Assembly: GCA_963920525.1 (NCBI GenBank)
Contig: OY986435.1
Coordinates: 172,399,827-172,463,826 of the forward strand
Reading direction: 5' to 3'
Source of the DNA: Dichetophora obliterata
Lineage: Eukaryota > Arthropoda > Insecta > Diptera > Sciomyzidae
DNA: 64,000 nucleotides
Shown: one piece after another, positions 45,088 through 56,429 of the stretch
Layout of the letters: each line of letters opens with the position of its first letter
Numbering within the stretch: position 1 is the first letter of the stretch
The notes under the pieces: generated by a model
The model's database searches: none
Told to the model about the DNA's origin: nothing
What the model saw: the letters and a program-made list of their open reading frames with translations, nothing else
Made by a program: the position numbers and the translations under genes

Positions 45088-46075
45088 AGTTTTGAGTACG
45101 TTTTCGGGTAGAATTTTTTTTTGGGAATTTAGTTTTTTTTTTAATTTGTATGATCAACTATCTTGCTGGAGAATAAAAAATTCGTGAAAATTTTTACATA
45201 AAAAAATTTAATTCTTTTGCAAAATTATTTACACATTTTTTTGAGCCTACAAAAAAACATTCTCTTATTATTTTAGTAAGAAACAATTACTTATAAAAGA
45301 ACCATTTTTTATTCATAAACAAGTTCAGAAATGAATAATAAATGTTATTTTTGCACATTTTAATGATTTCAAAAAAGATTCATGAAAGTTCTTCTTACTG
45401 AACCACAAGCAGGTAGAATTTAGGGTAGAATTTTTTTTTTATATTGTCTTTAAATTAGTAGATCTAAACTACATCCTTGATAGGAGTGAATCCATTAAAT
45501 TTTGTTTTCATCAAAAAAATTGTTGAAGTATGGGAATAAAGTTTTCGTTTTAATTCTAAATTTATTGTTTTCTAATTTCGAATAAATTCAGTTCTGCGAG
45601 CAGTATTTCGCTGGCGACATTACAAAAAAAAAAACTGGCCATTTCAGCCCTTGGAAGGACTTTGACCTAGCTTCTATTGATCAATTGTGTTGTGCGTGTT
45701 ATTCAATGTTTCATCACAAATGACCGAGAACTGGACCTACAAAGACGAACGGCTTATGTTCTCAAGAAACTTTTCATGGTAATTTTTACTCTCTGAGGTT
45801 TGCCATTGTCTGCAGAGAGGTGACGACCGAACAAATAAAGCATATTATAGATATGCAATAATAAGACAGTTTATGATTGAAAAAGTTACATTTCTGAGTG
45901 CCGAAAAAGTTATTTTCTATGGTTCGTTTTTTAACTCGTTTTCGAACAAAAGAAGGTTCGCTCTTGAGAGGCATTTTAGTCTTACGAATGAGTCCAAAAA
46001 AGTTCATTTCTGAGTGCCGAAAACTTTCATAAATGCATTCAAGAAAGATAGTTTTGGTTCACTGGGTTATTTTTA
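45088..46075 (+). repeat. Interspersed repeat R-FRG, copy 2, split by a SINE fragment
   Basis: The left part (45088-45365) and right part (45866-46075) match 37260-37520 and 37600-37800. Between them lies a partial SINE (45634-45830) and about 270 bp of unassigned DNA. The left edge of the family is missing here. Confidence 0.65.
45634..45830 (-). mobile_element. SINE fragment, body only
   Basis: Minus-strand body of the window's SINE family: TTTGCAGACAATGGCAAACC-like start, CTCAGAGAGTAAAAATT, CTTGAGAACATAAGCCGTTC, CAACACAATTGATCAATAGA and the GGGCTGAAATGGCC end. The tRNA-like head is gone. Confidence 0.75.
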
Positions 46076-46319
46076 TTATTTGTGTGTTTGTTATAAATCA
46101 TACGTTAGAATCTTTATTGTAATTAAGTTTTAAGAAATGGAAACCGCAGCAAATGTGTGTAACACAGTGTAATCTGACGTTAGAATTTCAAAAAGTTTTT
46201 TAAGCTAGGGTGGACCCTAATAATGTGTTTTTATTTTATAATTTTTGTGTATGTGCTGGCAGTTAAATAAATGGGTCGCTGATTTTGAATCTGATGTTAG
46301 AATTTCAAAAAAGTTTTTT

Positions 46320-46885
46320 GCCACTTGATTCGTGGGCGGTAATGGGGGTGTGGAAAAATTTTTTCCTTAAACCATCACGTACTCGAAATAAATCGACTGT
46401 CAAAATTTTAGCTCAATTAAGCTTAAAGCTAACGCGCTTTGCTTCACTCCACACTTATCCCCTGAAAAAATGGGCGCAGCTAAGGTGGGATACCCCCATT
46501 TTTATTACCGTTGCCGAGAGTACTCATATAAACTAAATTACAAAATTTTTGTTTAGTACGACCCGAACTGTCTTCACTCCACGCTAATCCCCGAAAAGTG
46601 GGCGTAGCTAAAGTTGGATACGCCCATTGTTAGTACAGCTGCCGAAAGTAATCATACAAATAAAATTACCAAATTTTAGTCTTATACGACCAAAACCGTC
46701 GGAAATATAGCATTTTTAGCATATAGTGGACGTGAAAAGTAGGAGTGGCAAATCAATAGCCCATCACGATTTAGTTGAAATAACAAATCGTTTGGTACCT
46801 GTATCGTCTAAATCGGTGCAGTGTCAAAATGCTTTTAATAGATAGATAGATAGTATAAATAGATAGATAGTATAAGTAGATAGAA
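46320..46885 (+). repeat. Retroelement-like 3' tail with GATA microsatellite
   Basis: Related to 34601-35027: AAACCATC(T/A)CGTACTC, ATTTT(A/G)AGCTCAAT, TTATACGACCAAAACCGTC. It contains two units of AA(A)GTGGGCGTAGCTAA and GGATACGCCCAT, and ends in AATCGGTGCAGTGTCAAAAT followed by a TAGA repeat (46842-46885). Confidence 0.65.
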
Positions 46886-47023
46886 AGACTATCACAATCT
46901 CAAGTGGGGAAAAGCTAGCTGGCAAGGCTGCAAAACATAATTTATGCTTATAACTGAATTCTGGCAACTCCCTCAAAACATTTGCAAATTAAATTAATCA
47001 ATACTGTATGACATCAAGAATTG

Positions 47024-47410
47024 AGGCTTTCGCATGGTCCAACATATTGGACTAATATGGCAGATTGGAAAACACGTAGTACCATGCGTAGGCTAAAATG
47101 ATAGTCGGTCCAACATGTTGTATGAAAATAAAAAATTTTTGATTTTTTCTGGGGATCGTTCAACATGTTGGAAGTGTGAACGCATGTTGGTCCAAATTGG
47201 TGTATTTTTTCATTTCAATTATAGCTTCAGCGAGGAGTAAACAGCGACGTTCTATACAATGAATTTTGGATATAGTTAGTTAAAATTCATAAAAGTTTCT
47301 CTGAAATATGAAAAATTACTGCTCAATTGTAAGAGCATCTAAGTTTACTACCTAGTTTAGCCACTAGGCAGATGTAGTCCATTTACCACTGGAATGTTTT
47401 CAGTGTTCTC
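47024..47410. repeat. Second copy of the CAACATGTTG module with a hAT fragment
   Basis: GGCTTTCGCATGGTCCAA, ATGGCAGATTG, ACCATGCGTAGGCTAAAA and GATAGTCG match 7984-8063. Then TTACTGCTCAATTGT (47322) matches 8118. The minus-strand sequence just beyond reads DYICLVAK, equivalent to HIRLIAKQ in the hAT fragment at 8128-8250. The module is longer here, with extra CAACATGTTGG palindromes. Confidence 0.5.
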
Positions 47411-48411
47411 TTTAAAGCGCTCATTAATACATACTCAATATGAGAGAGTATAAAGGTGCAAAACAGCTCGACACCGCAATAAAAACGATGAGAAACACTA
47501 TTGCAGAGGAAAATAGAGATAAAGATGTAGAGCCCGCACAGAACCAAAGCGGATGTAGGATGGTGGGCTTCTCTCGGCGAAATCCGCTGGGAACACGTTC
47601 AGTAGCTCGGTTCTGTAACTTAGTCGAGAACTTTTCGATTTTACTGACATCACACTGTTTCGATCCAAAATTGTCGATAGCGCGAGTTCAAATGTGTCTG
47701 TAGCTGAAAATCTAAATAATTTTGGAATGTGATAGACCTGGAATACAAATCGGTAAGGAATATTTGAAATTTGCTTCAGTCTCCGAAACTTCAAGGTGCT
47801 CCTTTCTTGCGTTTTTCGTGGTGAAATGCCCCTTGCCAACGCTTCGGTGCTGTTTCATTAAAAGAAGCAGCTGAAGCTTTTGGCTGCGTGTTATGCGACC
47901 GGTAATAACTCTCTAAGATAAAATAAAATTATTCATAATGCTTTTTTGGAGAATAAAACTTACTTTTTTTTTCATTTTCCATCGTTTCATTTTGATTTAT
48001 TTTGCCGTCATAAAATTTTTTATTTTTGTGGCATTAAAGATGCTTTTTTAATTTTAAACGCATGGATTCGAATCATACAAAACCGATTGTATTATTATGA
48101 ATACATTAATTTTTAATTGCATTTCCTTTTATTTCTTTTGTCACTTAAAAGTATTTACATATTTAATTCTTCAATTCTACTTATAAATCTAAACATTTTT
48201 TCCCAATTATATGTCTTTTATAAAGAGAAAAATATTTCCTAAGAAAAGTTATTCGATTAGTAACGTTAATTTGGTCGATTTGAAATGAGCAAGTGTAGTG
48301 AGAATCGATTAATTTTATTACAGAAACGGTCCAGGTGATAGTGACGTCATTGTGACGTCAAATCGAAAATATCAGTCGAAAACTGCAATCGACACGTGTT
48401 ACAGAAACGAG

Positions 48412-49425
48412 CTACAGAATTGGAGCGGTTGTCGGATCACGGTTGCATTTCATATTGAGAATAATACACATTATTTTATATAAGAGCGTGAAGATAAATT
48501 CGTCAATCCGACGCTAACTTAGCAAAGACTCAAACCAAAATTTTTGTTCCGCAAAAAGTTAAATTCGTACTTTTTGATAAGTACGAATTTAACTTTTGGG
48601 AGGAAATTAAATTCATTCTTTTTACAAAGTACGAATTTAACTTTTGGGAGGAAATTAAATTCGTTCTATTTGCAAAGTACGAGTTTTACTTTTGATTCGA
48701 AGTACTAATAATACTAATTTTCAAATCAAAAATTCTCGAAATCTGTGTGCTACGATTTTTTGTTAAGCATATCAAATGAAAGGTGATTAAGCCACCTTTG
48801 TAACGATATATAGCTTTGATTTGAAAATTTGATTTGATATATTTTCGATTTGAAAATTAGTATCAAGAGCGCCAATTTCACTACTTTTAAAAAATGTTTA
48901 TGGCAAAAGTCTTAATTGTGCCCCTATAAGCTATATATCGTTACAAATGTGGTTTAATCACCTTTCATTTGATACGCTTAACAAAAAATCGTAACGCTCA
49001 GATTTTGAGAATTTTTGTTTTGAAAATTAGTATGACTAGTACTTCGAATCAAAAGTAAAACTCGTACTTTGCAAATAGAACGAATTTAATTCCTCCCAAA
49101 AGTTAAATTCTTTTTTTGTAAAATGAACGCCTTGAATTCACATGAATGCAACACAGGCACAAAAACAGAATGTCAGATCAAATAAAAACTAAGAAAATAA
49201 CACTGAACGTACCCAATATTTAGCAAAAATATGGCAACATTTAAGTCACTCAGAGAGAGATCCGTCAGCCGCCAGAGAGAAATTAGAATAGATTCTATTC
49301 TGGCGTTTTCCCGTCAGGCACTTCTACGGCGGTTTCATTTTTGGCGGCTGCATATATTTTCATGTATTTTGTTGCACGGCGAATCCGACAACCGACATCC
49401 GCTTTTGTTCTGTTCGAACTCTTAT
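48412..49425. mobile_element. Foldback element with ~185-bp arms
   Basis: The inner arms 48631-48816 and 48925-49110 are inverted copies at roughly nine matches in ten, sharing AACTTTTGGGAGGAA, GCAAAGTACGAGTTTTACTT, TTGATTCGAAGTACTA, GTATCAAATGAAAGGTGATT (left ATATCAAATG) and TTTGTAACGATATATAGCT. The left arm has an extra ~59-bp tandem unit, AAGTACGAATTTAACTTTTG. Outer sequences near 48412-48450 and 49375-49425 (CGGTTGTCGGAT) are also inverted, giving a possible outer boundary. No transposase. Confidence 0.78.
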
Positions 49426-49839
49426 GCTGCTTGTGTGTCTAACAATTTAATGAAGCAATGATTTTTATGTTTGGTTTTTTTTTTGCTACTTTATTAATTT
49501 AAATTTTAATAATTTTTAAGAGTGGTTTTCAAAAAATAAAGGATACAAAATTTTAAGTTAAGCGTGTAGCTTTATATAAGTGAAAAAATTACTAAAATCG
49601 GTTGAGTAGTTTTTAAGTTTAGCGTCGACGCTAAATTTATAATGTCGACGAAGAAATGTATATAATAGTATAGATATAGATAAAGATTAAAGATAAGGTA
49701 CTCCAGGATCTATCTAAAAAGTGATAGCAGCTTGGCTTAGTGGTTTAAAGCAATATCAATTCATTTCATAAATAAATATTCACTTTTTTTGTATTGTACG
49801 CCAGGAACGAACATGTTTAAAAAGCGCTTAAATCATCCT

Positions 49840-50260
49840 AAAAAATTGGGTCGATTGTGACCAGGAATATCCTATCAATAGAGGATAAACCGTGGTCACT
49901 CATTATTTTCAGGTATCTCTCAAGACTCCATGGAAGCATTGGAGAAAGCCAAGTAACCAACTCTGCAAAAGCTAAGACAGCCCCAGACCATGCAATTTAC
50001 GGGAAATTTGTGCCTGGTACCCCACACAATCATCAATAAATTTTTTACCAGTTCTACGTCAAGCATACAGCACCCAATCAGACTTCTTCTTATTGCACTT
50101 TGATTCATCTGTGAAGATGACACGTTTTCACTCATCCACAGGCCAATTTCTATGAGGTTCCGCTAACTCTAGCCTCGCTAACTGCATTTTAGTGGTTAGC
50201 CCTGGCTTTTAACAGGGTCCTCTTGCCCATAATACTCTATTCTGGGATCTTCGATCTCGT
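49840..50260 (-). pseudogene. Tc1-like transposase fragment
   Basis: Minus-strand pieces in three frames: GKRTLLKARA, RLELAEPHRNWPVDE, VIFTDESKCNKKK (first catalytic aspartate), KFPVNCMVWGCLSFCRVGYL and EYLKIMSDHG-like sequence. These match the middle of Tc1-like transposases (WxxVIFSDES, VMVWGC-S-GVG-L). The N- and C-terminal parts are missing and it is frameshifted. Confidence 0.72.
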
Positions 50261-50418
50261 ATTCTTTTGTTTTTAATTTCTTAACTGAATTTCGCGTGAC
50301 TTTTTTCCTATCTTTAAGGTTAATATTTTGTGAGAATGCAAAGCACAATTTAAAAAAAAATGTACATTCACCTAAATTAAAAAAAAAATTATTAGCATTC
50401 TTAACATTAAGAATAATA

Positions 50419-50844
50419 GCCTGAACACATAGACGACAACAAGCGAAGAACGACAAGTCTCCATTCTGTCGTTGTAGAGATATGTTGAGCGACTTGATTT
50501 TAATAAACGTGGCAGATGCAAACTTCAGCAGCAAATGTTTTTGACATTTGATATTTACAATCAATTATTTTTGTGGATTTGTGCTCATTCAATATACATA
50601 TGTACGTAATTCTATAAATTTAATTTGTAACATTTGTAGCACGAAACAGTGACAAATGTAAAGAATGGAATAAATGTATCTTTGTCGCGTGTCAAATTAG
50701 AATGAAATCGAAGCCGACAACGACATTCGATGCCGCGCGACAATGTCGTCGCAAAAGCCTACATGAATTCTTCCCATAAGAAATGCATGTAAATTAAAAG
50801 AGACATTTGGCGCTCGTCGCTTGACGTCGCCAATATGTTCAGGC
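50419..50844. mobile_element. MITE family M-GCC, copy 3
   Basis: The ends GCCTGAACACATAGACGAC and, inverted, GCCTGAACATATTGGCGAC are flanked by TA (50417-50418, 50845-50846) and continue with CAAGCGA in both. 426 bp. The minus-strand frame at 50196-50564 runs from the Tc1 fragment into this MITE and is not a gene. Confidence 0.82.
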
Positions 50845-50936
50845 TATAAGATAGATTTTTGTGAAAGAGACAGAGACAAGGACAGGTAAAGAGATCATCT
50901 AAAAAAATACAATAAAAAATGTGGATAAAAATATTA

Positions 50937-51399
50937 GGGGTATTCACAATGTGGTGTACTTACACTTGTATTGTGTATTTTTGATGAATTTGATATTTGT
51001 AGTAAATTTTGCAAAATTACAAAAACAAAATGTACAGTATTCAAAATACAACCCTGTGGCAAAAATACAACGATGGAACCCTATTGTATTCTTTATACAT
51101 TTTTTTGTGTATTAGATTAGCTGATCGCAAAAGCATTTCTACTCAGCATGGAGGAAGCTACCGGCAACGCTGTGAGTTTATTTAATACAAATTAATGTAA
51201 TTTAGTGTTTCGTTTCAATTTTTGTATGATTTCCTTTAGCTAAATGATGATTTAAATTAATGTTTCCAAACAAAAGAACATAAAAGAGCAGGTGATTTTT
51301 TAAAATACAATGCTTTAGTGAAGGTTTGATCACAATAAGTTGTGATTATTGTAAATTTTGTAAAAATGTATCACAAATACACCACATCGTGAATATCCC
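50937..51399. mobile_element. TA-flanked MITE with GGGGTATTCACAATGTGG ends
   Basis: The left end GGGGTATTCACAATGTGGTG and inverted right end GGGATATTCACGATGTGGTG, then TA, are bounded by TA (50935-50936, 51400-51401). 463 bp. The TTCACAA motif recalls the MITE at 55195-55604. Confidence 0.82.
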
Positions 51400-51942
51400 T
51401 ATTCTGTTTATTTAATATTTACACTGTCAGGTGTTGATGCTACAATTGGTATAATGTTTTGTGATACTTAAAATATGAGATATAGTTACGTACGTGATTT
51501 GCTATTTTCGATGTGAAAAAATTGCATATTTTGCAGCAAACGAAAAACACAAATTGCATAAAAAAATTTCTATTATCGTTCATATCAAAAAATCTATGAC
51601 CACACCTACACTTTAACTGGCACCCTTCTGGGGGTCCCCATACAAAAAATACAGGACTCTAAAAAATGTTCGTGTCTAGACTGAAAATATATTTCGTGAC
51701 GAGACTCGAAAAGTTTTACCCTCAATATCAAATTGCTGCCACTTCAAAAAAGGATATTAAATAAGACAAAATTGACAAATTTCGATCATTATCGCTTTTA
51801 TGTATTTTTTGATTATTTGTTTATTTAGTTTTCAAGTAAATGTTAATTTAACCAATATATTTTGGTAGAATCCTTTATTTTAAGAAAACTTTTTAACAAA
51901 AAACAACCAAATTCTAAAAACTGGTAACTATAAAGTAAAAAA

Positions 51943-52300
51943 TAATTTTAAATTACTTTTCACATTGATTCTTGGTCTAATTTGATAATTTTTATATATA
52001 TATATATATTGTTAAATTTTAAATCTTATTATTATATTTTTTTTATTTTGTATTATTATCATAAATATATTAATTTCTCCATGAATATAAAACCTTTGAA
52101 GTCGGCACTTATATAATCAGACTTTTATAAAATAAACGCTTCGGCTTTAAAGGTTTCATATTCATGGAGAAATTAATATATTTATGATAATAATACAAAA
52201 TAGAAAAAAATATAGTAGTAAGATTTGCAATTTAATAATATATATAAAAATAAATTATCAAATTTGACCAAGAATTAATGTTAAAAGTAATTTAAAATTC
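51943..52300. repeat. Long palindrome with ~163-bp arms and a 31-bp loop
   Basis: The left arm 51943-52106 and right arm 52138-52300 are inverted copies with few differences: AATTTTAAATTACTTTT at the tips, TTCTTGGTC, TGTATTATTATCATAAATAT and ATTAATTTCTCCATGAATAT toward the centre. The loop reads ACTTATATAATCAGACTTTT and a few more bases. No gene; a transcript would fold into one long hairpin. Confidence 0.88.
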
Positions 52301-52305
52301 TTTTT

Positions 52306-52795
52306 CTAACGCCCACTTTTTTATCCATAATTTGTAATAATTGTTTCTACTCCTGTACCAATTTCCAGTACCCTAGTGTCAATATAAACTGAGATACAGT
52401 ATTTTTCTTATATTGCCTTATATTGCTCTTTTGTCCAACAACGGCCACTTTCTTCACCGCAAATTTTCATCATTATGCCTAATTTCAGTACCCTAGTGTC
52501 AATATTATTCAAGTTACAGCGTTTTTCTGATTTGTCACGCCCTTTATCGAATAACGCCCACTTTTTTAACATAATTTTTAATAATTGTGCCTACCCCTGT
52601 ACTAAATTTCAGTTCTCTAGTGTTAATATCATTCGATATACAGATTTTTTCTTATATTGCCACGCCCCTGTGTCGAATACCACCCACTTGACGTGACGGG
52701 CACCTCCGCGTCTAATGTCTCTATCTGTTGACAAAAAATTGCGGCAATCGGGCAAGTACTTTAGGAGTTATCGATGTACATACATATAAAAAAAA
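52306..52795 (+). repeat. Retroelement-like repeat with three ~125-bp units
   Basis: Units carry AACGCCCACTTTTTT, ATAATTGT(T/G)(T/C)CTAC, TTTCAGTACCCTAGTGTCAA and TTTTTCTTATATTGCC (near 52306, 52440 and 52552). The 3' end is GCGGCAATCGGGCAAGTAC and ATCGATGTACATACATATAA. It follows directly on the palindrome. Class uncertain, similar in style to the other repeat tails here. Confidence 0.6.
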
Positions 52796-52799
52796 CCAA

Positions 52800-54039
52800 T
52801 CAACTTGAGAACCTCCTCCTTTTTGAAGTCGGCTAAAAACAGTGGTAAGCTTAACGGTGTCAACAATAGCCTGTAAACCGGAAAATACGTGGTCTATACT
52901 TTTCTATACGAGTGACAAAGTTTAAATACTCGTTGTGCCGTATGCGTGCGGGTAAAAATATAGTAAACAAGTCCTTAAAGCAGCCTTAATCTAATTTAAA
53001 GCCAAACATTGTATAGATATATTTTGCCATGAATGTCATGTCATTATTGTATGGAAAATTGGAAACTAACTTATAAAAAAATATATAAACATGGTAATTG
53101 ATTAAGTTAGGAAAAACGTGACTTCAAAAGGCACAACAATCTATAGCAACAACAAAGGATGATCTAATTCAGCAAAAAGCAATAGACGTTAAAGCCAGAT
53201 ATGAGCGAAACTATAGATGAGAGAGAGAAAAAGAAAGCACAAAAAAGGACATTTCAGTGTTGTTGTATTAAAAAGTATTTTTAATACTAGCAAGCAGTTA
53301 GGCCAATTTTTTCAGTACCTATTATTTTTAATCTTTTACTGCCTTGCTTTGCAGATCTGCAACAAATCGAATTAGTTGCTTAACAACAACTTCATGGGTC
53401 CGTTACATCAAATAAACATTTTTCGAATAACAATAAGGTTTTTTGTTTTCAAATTTACAATATAAATTTAAAGTAAAAAACCCACAGTTTCTTGCGTTTA
53501 TCAGAAAAAATAAAATTTATAAAATACTAAATTTTCGCAGACAACAAAAAGCTGCAAAACAACAAAAAAGAGAATTGTAAAAAATATATTTTTATAAAGC
53601 AAATAAATACACTGTAACAAATGGAAATTGATTTAATTAGCTAAAAATTTTAACATTTTTAATAAAACTCAAATAAATAAAAATAAATTTGAAAATGTAG
53701 GGTGTATAAAAAGTTTAAGAAGTGTATGACAACATGAAGTTTTCCGAAGACACTATTACCTATTACCTAAGACACTATTACCTCCAAAATTTATGGGAAT
53801 GACACGATCTTTTTATCGAATATTGTTGTCATTAAGCTTAATGTTGTCATTAAGCTATTGAATGGAAATCAGATAACTATCAAATTTTGAATTAGTGAGT
53901 TTATCATGTTTTTGCAATAAGTACCTACTTGAATAATATATTGCATATAGAGTTTTCAAACCCTATTTCGGGTTATTTCAGATACCGTTTCAGTTTCGAT
54001 TTTATTTAAATTAAAAATTTCGGATTATTCGGCATACAG
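52800..54039. other. No gene recognised
   Basis: AT-rich DNA with short direct phrases (CACTATTACCTA twice near 53750-53780; ATTGTTGTCATTAAGCT twice near 53822-53856). No coding homology or element ends found. Confidence 0.45.
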
Positions 54040-54166
54040 GTTTTTTTTTATTTTTAGACTGAACCAACGCTCAGGGGATGCCCCCTATAAATGTGTAAGC
54101 ATTGTGTTGATTCGGAAAATGGGTGATAGTTAGTTGGAGGGTGGATAGATGGAGTAGTGTCGGTCG
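54040..54166 (-). mobile_element. 3' end copy of non-LTR 1
   Basis: On the minus strand: CCATCTATCCACCCTCCAAC, TAACTATCACCCAT, GAATCA(A/G)CACAATGCTTACA, TTTATAGGG, GCGTTGGTT(C/T)AGTC and an A-rich tail. It matches 36850-36946, with eight extra bases before GCGTTGG. It is a severely 5'-truncated insertion, as expected from target-primed reverse transcription. Confidence 0.85.
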
Positions 54167-54269
54167 TAGGTTATTTCGATTGGAGTACTTCGACGATTTC
54201 AAATACTTCTTTAAATATGGTTCCCTCTCTCTAAATTTAAGAATGTTTCTTATTAAATAAATAGGAAAT

Positions 54270-54415
54270 TGACTTCATCAACATTTGACTGAACTTCTCA
54301 TGATCAATTGTGTTGATGCGTGTTTTTGAATATTTGAACAAAAATGATTGAGACTTGTGCAAGTTTTTGTCGACTACGAACGGTTTATATTAATGTCCTT
54401 AAGAAGCTTTCAATT
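54270..54415 (-). mobile_element. SINE fragment, body only (diverged)
   Basis: Minus-strand match to the SINE body: GAAAGCTTCTTAAGGACAT, ACCGTTCGTAGTCGACAAAA, CAATCATTTTTGTTCAAA and CAACACAATTGATCA. It is more diverged than the other copies and lacks the head. Confidence 0.65.
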
Positions 54416-54659
54416 ACAAAAGGGTCCAGATGGTCAGAAAGAGTAAGTAATAAAATCTAACTAACTTAACTAGGGTTGTGCTTTTGAAAACACTTTTACA
54501 CAAATATAAAAAACTGTTTTTCATTAAACATTGTACACTATTTTAAGGATTTCTTTTAGAAAAACCAAATGTTAGATATATATAAAATTTTTCATGTTTT
54601 AGTTAGGATGCTGCAAACTTTTATTATAAACAGAAGACTACTGAAGAGTTGATGTAGCT

Positions 54660-54880
54660 TTTTTTAAAAATGGTCGAAATCGGTTAGTTCCTAGGGGTAC
54701 CTCCTGTGGATCTATATTATTTTTTTACTTGATTTTGTATGGAAGGTACATACAAAGGTTGGTCGGTCTTAACGAAAATTTGTCAGAAGGGTAGTCAAAT
54801 AGATTAATAGATGTGTACTGAAAATGGTTGAAATCGGTTAGTCTCTAGGGGTACCTCCCTTGGACTTATATTAATTTTTA
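54660..54880 (+). repeat. Two direct repeats, ~158-bp period
   Basis: GAAATCGGTTAGT(T/C)(C/T)CTAGGGG followed by TACCTCC and TGGA occurs near 54676 and 54833, preceded by AATGGTTG/CGAAATCG. Phrases such as GGTTGGTCGG fit the retroelement-tail style seen elsewhere in the window. Confidence 0.6.
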
Positions 54881-55194
54881 ACTACGTTTTGCATGCAAAT
54901 TTTTCATAGTAAGCATTTTTTTTTTAAATTAAAAAATATATTCGCCTTACAACGAAGTAGGAAAAGTTTTTTGCAATTCTTTGTTATATAGAATTCATAC
55001 TAGTTTTTAGGAGTATGTTAATTTTAAAGGATTTCTTTTTTTTCCATCGAAATTTGTCAATTTCAAAAATTTTTCATTCGATAATATCATTTATAATCAC
55101 TTTATTATAATAATATATAATCACTAAAAAAAATATCAAATTTTATATTTGGTAAAGTTTTTAAATTTTATTTAACTATGTATTTAAATATTTA

Positions 55195-55604
55195 GGGTTT
55201 TCACAAGCTTACGTATTGTCATATGTCGTATTGCGTTTTCATAAAAAATACTACAACTGTGAACACACCCTAAGGGTATATTTTGTGGTATGTCATATTT
55301 ATACAGCTGACTGAAGAAACAGACAGGTGACCGAAGAAAATTAATTTTTGAAAACTAGGTATAATAAAATTTTGCCTCACAAAATAAAAACAAAAGCTAT
55401 TATAGGAATGATATTACTTGCAAAATTTACGAGGTAATAACAAACTCGTTACAAGAACAGCACTAGTGAAATACGACAAGCAGTAAACATACCAAACAAA
55501 ATCGTATTGTCGTAAATTAGTTTTATGTGGAAGGCAACAACAAAAATTGTACAACTGTTGCGAAAAATACCACAATACAACAATACGACAGTTTGTGAAA
55601 CCCC
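55195..55604. mobile_element. TA-flanked MITE with GGGTTTTCACAAGCT ends
   Basis: The left end GGGTTTTCACAAGCTTACGT and inverted right end GGGGTTTCACAAACTGTCGT, both then ATTGT, are bounded by TA (55193-55194, 55605-55606). ATACCACAA/ATACTACAA and TCGTATTG recur inside. 410 bp, no gene. Confidence 0.82.
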
Positions 55605-55762
55605 TAATTGTTTATAGTGAAAAACTTTACTCGGCTCAGTTCAATCAAAACACAAATTTTTGACCGTTATTTGAACGAATTTGACAAACTAATTGAACAA
55701 AACATGATTTTTTCTTTTTAAAAATATCTCAACTTTGAAGTGTCACAGCGTAGCCAAAACTA

Positions 55763-55987
55763 ATGCTTGATTTTCACTATGTCATTTTCAGTGGTCAGTT
55801 GTTGTTAATCAAATTGAAAACAACAACATGTAGACATTTTTTCTAACTTTGGCAATCTTGGAAAATCAAAAACAATCACATTTTTAAATGGAGCTATGCA
55901 GAAAATGTTCTAGAGTTTTATTAGGGCGATATTTCACGTGATAAACTTTTGTGTTGTCATAAAAATGACATAGTGAAAACCAAGCAT
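55763..55987. mobile_element. 225-bp MITE with ATGCTTG ends
   Basis: The inverted ends ATGCTTGATTTTCACTATGT and ATGCTTGGTTTTCACTATGT, then CATTTT, match at all but one position over about 26 bp. TA stands at the left edge and near the right. No coding capacity. Confidence 0.85.
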
Positions 55988-56429
55988 AAGTCGTTTCCCT
56001 AAATATTTTGTTTTTGTTTTATCTATGCAATTCCCTATCGATTAATTGAAATTTTGATCTTTGTCCATGGGCCAACGCAGTGTACGATACACACTTTGTT
56101 AATTAGTTTCTGTAATTTCAATAAATTGAAATTGTATTTTCTATGAATGTAACGAATCCTGCGTCAATTAGAGGAAGTTTGACATTGCAAGTTTTGAAAA
56201 AATATTATAGGATCACTGCATTTTTAACTAATGCAAGATATATTATCAGAAGACCCTCTTCTATCGGAAAATGTAACAATTTATTGTGAAAGTGTATACC
56301 TCACCACTCAAAAAAATTGTTTTTGTCTTTAATCTAAAGAACTTTTCCGTAAGAGTGGTTTTAGGCAATAGGTATGAAATTGAGGCATATTTAAGAAGAT
56401 GTTTTCTAAACACAAGTATATTATATAGA

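Noticed and set aside
47498..47839. 113-codon frame, minus strand
   Set aside because: No recognisable domain or neighbour context. It might be part of the adjacent hAT relic, but I could not show that.
48347..48362. Pair of TGACGTCA-like sites as a cyclic-AMP response element
   Set aside because: No promoter or gene nearby; two short matches are not evidence.
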